Under the pieces are notes generated by a model, which did no database searches, was not told the DNA's origin, and saw only the letters and a list, made by a program, of their open reading frames with translations. A stretch of 64,000 nt of DNA from NCBI RefSeq assembly GCF_001641265.1, contig NW_020167523.1, forward strand, positions 806,001 through 870,000, written 5' to 3'. The position numbers were made by a program, and so were the translations under genes. Each line of letters opens with the position of its first letter. Within the stretch, counting starts at the first letter, position 1. Below are positions 54,171 to 62,521 of this stretch, piece after piece. Source of the stretch: Pseudogymnoascus destructans. Its lineage: Eukaryota; Ascomycota; Leotiomycetes; Thelebolales; Thelebolaceae.

Positions 54171-55067
54171 TAACAAGATAATACTGTAATGTTGTGGGTT
54201 TTGCAATACTCTTGGAATTCAGCAGATTCATGACTTTCGTGCCCATCAAGTACTAACATGCGATATGTCCCTTTTGTTCAACTAGCAGTATGCTTGTTGA
54301 AGTGTTGAATCTAGTCGAGACCAGTCTCATTATCCGTCCATCCATTATTAGTAGGTTTGATCACCCAGCTGTCTGGAAGGTTGCTTTCTGTGTACCAACT
54401 TGCGAGGTGGCATTTCCCTTGAACGACCAAAAACGGAGGGAGATTCCAACCCTCACTATTAATGCATGCAATAGCTGTAGCCCATTCTCGATTTCCTGGT
54501 TGGACAGCTTTGCCTCTGCCACGCCGGTCCGCATGCGTAACAATCATTGCTGGCAAATTATGCCCATCATAAAGCCTGTTTCATCAAAGTTGTAGAAATC
54601 GCAGACTTGGATGCCATATTTTGCCTTCATAGTCGAAACCACGCGCCAATTAGCTCAGGATCTTCGCACAATGCCCTTTGAAAATCATAAACGCGATTAA
54701 AACGCGTCTTAAGTTCTGGTTGTCGTTTGACAAATCGATGAGCCCAGAGCTGTCCGACGCGTCTTCCTCCCCGTGATGTTAGAATGAGATTTGCCATATC
54801 TTCCACACCAGCTATCCGAGGCGCAAACCCCCTCGCATCTAAATCAAGTATATATCGAACAATGACTTCCTCTTCTGTTTTAGTCAAATTGTGATTTGCT
54901 GGCCGGCGCTCGTGGATAGTAGAATGACCATTCATTCTGTCACTAAGCGTAGAACGTGGCACATTGTAAAGTTTTGCAGCAGTGCGAGGAGTAATTTTTT
55001 TGGATAATTGAATAGCTTCCATAGCTAAAATGATTCGTGCTTCTTGGGTTTGTACTGACATCATCAA
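54171..55067 (-). pseudogene. Transposase remnant of element D
   Basis: It begins near MSVQTQEARIILAMEAI at 55067. The HTH (KITPRTAAKLYNVPRSTLSD), CENP-B-like HTH (RVYDFQRALCEDPELIGAWF), YGIQVCDFYNFDETGFMMG and LVLDGHESH are recognisable. Lesions are a frameshift after GAWF (about 54630), another after MMGIICQQ (about 54555), TAG after ETGLD (a Trp position in relatives) and TGA after FNKHTAS (an Arg position). The frame then meets the nested insertion. The last third, with the final DDE residue and zinc knuckle, is missing. Confidence 0.85.
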
Positions 55068-55150
55068 ATGTTAAGATAACGCGTGTTGGGGTTGAAAGGT
55101 ACTCGAGTAGAAGGGTCACGAAAAGTGTCCGGGTTCATGATAAACCACGT
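54171..55150 (-). mobile_element. Fot1/pogo-like transposon D, truncated and decayed
   Basis: The outer end is preserved: ACGTGGTTTATC (minus strand, ending at 55150) followed by TA at 55151-55152. The inner end is cut at TA 54171-54172 by the nested element. Its first 11 terminal bases match element A, after which the two diverge. Confidence 0.8.
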
Positions 55151-55415
55151 TAATCATGATTATGATTACGACTAAATAACTTAATCATGATTATAATTGA
55201 TTTTCTAACCCTGGTTATCAATTAGTTATCAATTTTGTTAGAAATATTCGTTTTCATATTTTGATTCATGAATCGTATGACGCAACTTACTTAAATGGAT
55301 AGTATTGTCTCGATATCGACTTGTTTTTTTTTTGTATAACACAACTCAAGTCGATTTGATTGTTGTTTGTAAACCAACTAAATCACCATAATTAATAACA
55401 TCAACCTCGTTCGCC

Positions 55416-55481
55416 ATGGCTTCAAACAAGGATCTCAAGCCAATTACCCTCTATTCTCATGGCCAGTCTTCGAAGCCGTGA
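55416..55481 (+). pseudogene. N-terminal relic of a URE2-type glutathione S-transferase
   Basis: The 21 codons from ATG 55416 read MASNKDLKPITLYSHGQSSK plus Pro, then TGA. This is the beginning of fungal Ure2/GST proteins, which normally continue with a PNPWKV-type segment and the rest of the thioredoxin fold. I find no continuation in any frame nearby. It could be a truncated relic, or an exon whose downstream exons were removed by rearrangement. A donor-like GTGATAAGT at 55478 is present. Confidence 0.55.
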
Positions 55482-55574
55482 TAAGTCGTAACCACCACCA
55501 TTGTGCCTGCTACTTTTAGAGCATCGCGGGAAAGGAATAATAGGGCACTACAATCGTTAGCACCTGAATATTCA

Positions 55575-56842
55575 TTAACTATGGGAAATGTACCTCAAAC
55601 ACGTAACATGTGGCCAGCAGTGGCCAGTTCGATCATGGTGTTTCTCTTCTAATAAAGTCATGCAGAAGGCTCTGATCCCCTCATCCAGTTGAGCAGTGAG
55701 TTCTGACTTTCCGTTTACCTCCCCATAGGTAGTATTGATATGTTCGATGATACGATCCAGAAAATAAATAGATTGGGCGACTAGAGCAAAGGTCTTAAGT
55801 CGCGTTTCTGGACTGGAGTTTTGGAAGGGATTTCCTGGAAGTTTCAAGCCTATTCCGACGTGTATCTTAGCCCCTGAAGTAGAAGGAAGAAGCGAACATG
55901 GTGTTGGCGATGCGGTGATAAGAGGGAGCTTTCTATCCATTTGATCCATTCACATTACCCTGCCACAGTGTCAGAAGAAATACTCCATAACTCAGGAATG
56001 ACAAGGGTAATAATACACCACCTAATACACCGCTGTTCTTCGGCTTCAACGTCAGAAACGTTCCCGGCATTTCCTCCTTAATACACTGTCTTGTCATAGC
56101 CCAAAACCAACGCCATCCTCGCTGGCCCAGCTACTGATACGCACGCCGTGTCGGGCATTGCATTTCCGTATTCATAAAGAGCAAGAATAATCTCGCTTTG
56201 AACTAGTTCTTTCGATATTCGGCCGGAAGAGGTAACGAGGGAATAGAACCGCTTTGCCGTCAGGTAAAAATGCATCATCGTTTCACAATCACAATTTGTC
56301 TGGTCAATCTTCGTAATCAGATGTAGGCAGAGTATTAGTATAGCAAAGTCTAGGCTAGGGCCCGTCGAAAGCGTGGCTATGCGGTCGTAGATGTCACAAC
56401 TAGGAATAATAGGAAACCACTCGAGCGTGTTGAAGTATGTGGAGCAAAAGATGCCAACATCAGCGCCGGTGTTCGCAATCATAGCACCTATCTGCCTCCC
56501 TAGATTCTCATCGTCGTCACAAATCTGTAACATACTAAGCGCCGATTGAAAATCAGGTGAGGCCTGGCGCGTAGACATGCCTGGCGGAGTTGGCAGCTGG
56601 TGTGGCGATGAGCGTCCGTGTCTGCAGCACTGTGCATCGGCCTCAAATCTTGCGTGCCACTATCATATTGACAACTCGCACCGAGCCTAGTTATCTATTT
56701 AGATACTGAAGTAGGGTGTATTTTTCTGCAATAATGCAGCGGATATTCTTACCTCGTGCTCACAGCAAGGGAGGCCTTTGTCACACTTCTTCTTGAGCCC
56801 TTTGCACCGAGAACACGCATTGGGCGGTAAATCGGTGGCCAT
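55575..56842 (-). pseudogene. Broken Zn2Cys6 transcription factor
   Basis: The minus strand begins MATDLPPNACSRCKGLKKKC at 56842, a Zn2Cys6 cluster, but the pair expected as CxxC reads CCEH, so the fifth zinc ligand is His. A candidate intron (GTAAGA to AATAG, about 56710-56752) leads to RLGASCQYD. A frameshift separates this from PHQLPTPPGMSTRQASPDFQ. The fungal-specific factor domain follows (GIFCSTYFNTLEWFPII, ARMALVLGYDKTVY) and hits TAA at 56078-56080; homology continues past it (DVEAEEQRC), hits a further stop, then SIYFLDRIIEHINTTYG appears to a final stop at 55575. Several independent lesions make function unlikely. Confidence 0.65.
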
Positions 56843-57170
56843 AAGTCATTAACTACCCTCGTATAAGGCCCCTATGGCATATAAAATATCATAGAAATAA
56901 TGATGCAGGGGAATCCTCGCATCAAAGACACTCGTGGTTGTCACAATGTTGAAGCTCATCGGCTGACAGACCATTGCGTTGTCAGCAACTTATCTGCCAC
57001 TACCAAGACCAAGATCACGAGTCGGGTCTCAGAGTTGATAAAATTAGCTTCATAGTATACGTGCTATATATAATATATTTAAATTATACACGGATTTTGG
57101 TATCAAGTCGTATAATTCTGGCTTGCGCTTCTCTGACCTACTCTGGCTGGGAAATACTGCGACAGATCTA
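56843..57170. other. AT-rich gap, no gene seen
   Basis: About 330 bases between the broken transcription factor and the MITE. Contains ATAATATATTTAAATTATAC. Nothing coding is supported. Confidence 0.5.
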
Positions 57171-57577
57171 ACGTATTTCACATGCGAGCTGGTCACTGAA
57201 TTTCTCACCCAAAATCAGGAAATTTGCCAGATAATAACTCAACAACAACTTGATAATATACTCTAAAACTGTGTGTACAGCTTGGTCTATACATGTAGAT
57301 TTCTTTATTGTAGCTTTAGAGCAATTAGGTCAGTAGATGTTAAGATATAAAGACTTAGTCTAAATCTCAGTGCCTATACTTAATATCTTAAGAACTACAA
57401 CATAGATTATTCCTAAATAACTGGATAAGGATTTAACTAAGTAGAAAAGGCTAGAAATGTATTTTTAATATGTATTATCAAGGTATTGTTGAGTTATTGT
57501 CTTGCAAATTTCCTGATTTTGGGTGGGAAATTCAGTGACCAGCTCGCTTGGGTGACCAGCTCGCATGTGAAATACGT
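57171..57577. mobile_element. MITE, 407 bp, with ACGT tips
   Basis: Non-coding element with inverted terminal arms of about 90 bp. Both ends begin ACGTATTTCACATGCGAG. TA lies at 57169-57170 on the left, while the right flank reads CA. The right arm carries GCGAGCTGGTCAC twice at a period of 17; the left arm has it once. The tips and the 17-bp duplication match the design of elements A to C, so a pogo-type transposase probably mobilised it. It ends 110 bases from the AVL9 stop codon. Confidence 0.85.
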
Positions 57578-57687
57578 CATGTACAAATATACCGCTAAGT
57601 TAAATTTAAAATGTGCAAATATAAAACCTTGGGTGGACAGTTGTATATTCAAGTTGTCTAAATTACACCCATATCGATGAGGCTACA

Positions 57688-60311
57688 TCAACTCTTTTTG
57701 GCCGCTGCCGCGGCCTCGAATCGCTGCTTCATCGCCCTCACCTTGCCACTTGAGTCGCTCCTTGCTGACTTAATTGGCTCTGGAGACAATGGTCCAGCTG
57801 GCGACTGTGTACTCGGTATAGTTATTTTCTTGGGTTCCGGAGGGCTTGCAGTAGCCGATGGCTTTGTTTCCAGTGGGATTTCTGACATGGTTTCTGGAAT
57901 GCTCGTGGCAGTCGGTGGCTTTGTGTCCAGTGGGATTTCAGACATGGTTTCTGGAAGGCTCGTGGCTGCGGATGGCTCCGCGTCCACTGCGGTCGTTGGC
58001 TTGGGGTCCGGGAGGTTCGTTGCAGCCGCCGGCTCTGTATCCAGCGCGGCTATCGGCTTGGAATCTGGAGTATTCGCAGCAGCCACCGGCTCTGTGTCCA
58101 GTGCGGTTGTCGGCTTGGGCTCTGGAAGCTTTGGAGACGTCGATGGCTCCCTACCCACCACCTTAGCATCCTCCTCATCATCAGTCGCACTATCAGCATC
58201 AAAAATGCTCTCTTTGTACGACTCCTGTGTCTGTGGTCGTCCTCGTTGCTCTTCATAAATCGTGGTAGTCGGAGTTTGTGGAGAGGGGTTTGCGGCCTTT
58301 ATTTCAGGAGTCCACCTTGCTGTATCACGAGGCACAGTTATTGATGCCTTCGGAGTAATGTCTCTGGGCGTGAAATCAATATCTTGTACGCCCTCTGAGT
58401 TTCGTTTTGAAGATCCCGTGCCCCACCCCTTCTTCTTTTCTCCAGCCCAGGAAGCCCAGCTGCTCACATATGAACCAGCCATGCTGCCCACATTCGCCGC
58501 TGCCGCTTGTGCTTTTGTCAAGTCTGGTACAAAATGTCTAGCTGTTGGCGAGGCTGCTTCGTTACGCTCCGGAATAGTCGCTTGCTCAGCACGCCGTCTT
58601 CTTTGGCTCTCACGCAGTAGCTCCATGTCATTGTAGAGCTTGTTAAAGACGCCGCTAGCCCTCTCTTTTCCAGCTGCGAGGTTCCGCCCCAGAACTTCTT
58701 TTCCCACGGCGAATCGTTCATCAAGATGGAGTTCTTGGACTTGTTGAGCAAGACGCCTTTGAACATCGTCGATAGTCAACCCGCCAGCGCAGGGATGCTT
58801 TGGTTCGACAATGTCAAAAAGGTGGCTGTCTGTATTCTTGTTCCATATCCTATAGTTTTCCGTCTGGGTCCATGCCTCAATCCAATCCGATCCAAAATCA
58901 TATGTGGGGTCTCCCTCAAGTTGGGGGAGCATGACATTGGGGTTTCCTGCATTGGCGGTCATGTAGTTGTGACATTTGACGGAAGATATCAGCGACAGTA
59001 AATACTCCTCAAATTGGAGCCGTATGAACTCTTCGCTTCCCACGTACCCCATAGTACTTGGTCGCTCAGGGTTCGCATCGTCCCAGGTATCGTTAACCGA
59101 TTGTGTTATGAAATCAATCCAACGACGATCAGCACTGGAGAGGTTCAGGGCCGTCCGTAACGAAGTTGATGTTATATTGATAGATATTTCGTCAAGATTA
59201 ATTAGTATGTCACTATAACGATCTTTTTGCTGCAACAAGAGGGAATTGGTCGACCCGACGATGTATGATTTTGTGCCGAAATCTGCCAAAGTGTCCAATT
59301 GTTGAAGGGGGGTATATGGTCCAAACAGGCTACCTTTCGGGAAAATCTGCAAGGGAAGGCCCATGTACGATAGCAACGAATTCCTGTCACTTGTTTTCAG
59401 GCTTGTCGGCTTAGTGAGGCCTCTCTCATAGCTGTCTAGTTCAGGATCTGCGCAATCCTGCAACTTTCGTATTAAGCCAGGAATGAGCGATATCAGAGAG
59501 AATTGCATCATGCACAACCGCTCACACGGAGTCCCGAAGAAGAGCATCTATGTAAGCCATTAGTGGGTCGCCTCGGAAAGCCCCTCAAAGGTTTCACAAA
59601 CCTTTGGTTGTAACAGGCAGCATTTAAACAGCACTAAAGTCTGCCACTTGAACTCCCTGATCAACTGTCGCAAGCTCATGCCAAGATACTGGTCTCTGTC
59701 GACCTCCTCCTTTAGCCTTCCTCGTTCCGCTTCATCTTTCAGGCTTTCTTGAAACCTCTTCAATATCTCCGTCTCCGAAAAATCCTTCTGGGCAAACCAT
59801 GCGCTTGTCACCACGCTCAGTCTTTCCCGCAGCATTCCAAACAGATGTGGGGAGTCCGCGATGACCACGACAGCCTTCTGCACCGTACTGCGTGTAACTT
59901 CCGCCGATTTTTCTAATAATTCGGAAGCCGCTATTTGTCTCGTACACGATATACCGAAGAGGGAGGTAGGTAGGCTGGTATCAACACCAGGCTTCAGAAG
60001 CGTGAAGTAGGAGAAGTCCTCGGAGGATCTGTTCCACTGTCAGTAAGGGCAAGTACAAATAACAGGCCAGGAATAGCTCCTTACGCATGCGCCCCATCCG
60101 ACAAGGCCATGAACGGGAGTAGAGGCCAGTTATTTAACTCGGCGGGATCCGTCCCCTCATCCGCTCCATACCACGACTCAACCTCAGGACCTCTGCGCAA
60201 CCGTAAGCTCCAACGTAAAGAACAGACTCATTCAACAATTGCGCACCTCGCATGATGGAAGCCCACCACCGTCACTAGGGCCGTAAAGTCGTCATTGACA
60301 GAGCTCATCAT
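57688..60311 (-). CDS. AVL9: Late secretory pathway protein AVL9
   Basis: Four exons (60247-60311, 60085-60192, 59602-60028, 57688-59547) give 819 residues. The N-terminus (VNDDFTALVTVVGFHHARGP, then EVESWYG) and NNWPLLPFMALSDGAHA belong to the Avl9/DENN-like longin module, followed by DFSYFTLLKPG, LLFKCCLLQPKMLFFGTPCE and the AVL9 core ending around DDVQRRLAQQVQELHLDERF. Avl9 acts in exocytic vesicle formation at the late Golgi. The last 250 residues are disordered, with a degenerate 17-20-residue repeat (KPTTALDTEPVAAANTPDS and variants) and a C-terminal basic run. Two introns split codons (Arg, Ala), and the joins restore the conserved sequence. Confidence 0.92.
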
Positions 60312-60715
60312 GGTTCCTGATCTCCACGCATCAATAACGGCGGTACGAGTGCCAAGATGCCCCTGCACTCGTTAAGCGCATTCCTTTTGGCGTAGAAATT
60401 GGTTATTTCTAATAGCAGTAGCTGGGGGGAAGAATGGCAAGCAAAATAGCAAGTAATAGGGGGTTCGAGGTTGTTGTCTCGGAAAATGTTCACTTGGATA
60501 TCTTTATCCCACTTTCGGAGGGTTATTGGCTCACATGGACTCGCTCGAGCTTGATTTTGCTATCGCGATTGGGGGATCTGTCATCGTCGACCGCGCACAG
60601 ACCATACCCATAACTCGGTACATACAATGGTTCTAAATACTGTTGGTATCTACACTCGCTTTATATGATATTCCTATCTAGAAAGTGTATACTACAAGAG
60701 AGAAAAGTTATATTT
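60312..60715. other. Intergenic, AVL9 promoter and END3 3' side
   Basis: 404 bases with no supported gene. Confidence 0.5.
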
Positions 60716-61982
60716 TCACCTTCCTGCCTTCTCATCTTCCACTCGTTGCCGAAGATCCTCGAGAGCACTCTGTCTGGACCTTAAATGCGCTCCCAATCCA
60801 TCAACCTGTTCCTTGACCGCCTCAATCTCCTCGCTCACGCCCTTCAAGCCAGCGCCCTCCTTACCCTTGCCCTCGCCCGACTCCATCTCTCTCAGCTCTC
60901 TCCTCTTATAATCAAGTAGCTGTTCCAGTTCCCTCTTAACAAGTGCTGGCTTCGTGTCTCGCCTTCCCCCGTGCCTCTTCGCAGATGCAGCTTCCACCTT
61001 GTCAACCTTAGCTTCTAGCTCAGCGAGCTGCTTCTTCAGCCTGACCTCCTCCCAATCCTCCGTTGTCTTGGTCTTAGAGAAGTCGGTCCCAGCTGGCCTA
61101 TAGCTGCTCTTGCCGCCAACCCCTAACCGGCTCAGGTACGTATCTCCAAACTTAGCCTTGCGTCCTGTGCTCGTCTCTTCGCCACCTGCCGAACCCCACT
61201 TCTGCGCTGGTGAGCCAGATCTCTGGTTGTCAACCTGGTAATCGATTTGGTTCCGCTCAAATGAGGCACGCAGAGATGGCGGGACGTTGCGAGGAATCCT
61301 GAACCCCTCGTGGCGGTTGTTCAAGATATGTAGGAAAGCCAGAGTCGCATCTTTGGAGATTGTAGAGTTTGCGTTTGGGTTGATTAGGTTCCACGCTGAT
61401 TTTACATCGGTATCTGGTACGTCGAGAGAGCTGTATAGTGGCTCTAGCGTGTCAAAGGAGATCTCTCCTCGCCCGTCCCTATTCGCCGAGTAGATCTCTT
61501 CGTATTTCGATCTGTCTGATGGGCTCATGTACCAATCAAAGCCATCTTTCAGGCCCATAGTCTCATCCTCATCCTCCACTTTCTCAAATTGTACTTGTCG
61601 TCCTGTGAGTGCGCGGTTGGCTTGCACAAGATGGGCCTTTGACTCGGGGACCAGCCAGTCCGGTAATGACCCTGGCACATCTGCGTATTCCTGGTTTTGT
61701 TAGAACTTCTATTTCAGCAGTGCCACCAGAACCCATAGTACTTACCCCATTAACTATATCGAAGATCAATCGCATCGCAACACAGAATTCCTCGAAATCC
61801 AGACTCCCGTCGTTGTCGACGTCCGCCAGGTCCCATATCCTCTCCAGCTTATCATCGTTCAGCTGGCTGTTCTTCAGCACCGGCGCCGCCTGGGAGCCTG
61901 TCAAGTGCGTTCCGCCATGAGAGAGGGAGGCGAAGATTTCCCAGTACTTTTCGATTTCTTGCTGCTCGATGCGCTTCGCCAT
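60716..61982 (-). CDS. END3: Actin cytoskeleton-regulatory complex protein End3
   Basis: Two exons (61746-61982 and 60716-61690) give 403 residues. Residues 1-95 form an EH domain with an EF-hand loop, DVDNDGSLDFEEF, after LERIWDLA. A second EH-like unit follows around residues 130-215 (WYMSPSDRSKYEEIYSANRD, LYSSLDVPDTDVKSAW). The C-terminal third is coiled coil (LAELEAKVDKVEAASAKR, LRSRQSALEDLRQRVEDE). Length and order match fungal End3, the Pan1/Sla1 partner at cortical actin patches in endocytosis. The phase-0 intron (GTAAGT...CCAG) falls just after IFDIVNG. Confidence 0.95.
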
Positions 61983-62521
61983 GATGATGAGGCTCCGGGG
62001 TCGCTGGCCTGTAAAGAAGTCGGGGGTTGAGGTGGCTCCGCTGCCGTCACTATGCAAAGCTTTAGGGCGCCGCTCGTAACCTTGACAGATGTAGAAGGAG
62101 GATGATAGTGTAAGTCTGCTGTGATGTTGAGGCAAACTGTGGTTCAATCCCAATCCCAGTTCCCTTGATGACCACCGTGAACCGCGAGGCTGGCCGTCAC
62201 TTACAGGTGTGGCTGTGCAGGCTAAAGCTAAATGGGACTACAGTTGGGGTCGGCGATGAGAATGGCCAACATGCCACCGCAACTTCCAATATTGTTCCAA
62301 TTCCAACCTTCTGAAAACAATCACTTTTAAAAATTATGAAAAAGTAATATACGTTATTATTTTAGTGAAACTTTCATTGCCAGGCTGAAACTTGAAGTGC
62401 AGCTAAGCACTCGAAAGAGCGTACATAAGCCGCAGCTTGGGTCCATCATTTTAGGCCTCGACTCCAATGAATACCAGCAAGAAGACAACAGCAACAATAT
62501 CCTACAAGTTGAACCGAATCC
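61983..62521. other. Intergenic, END3 upstream region
   Basis: 539 bases without a supported gene; AT-rich at 62330-62370. Confidence 0.5.
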
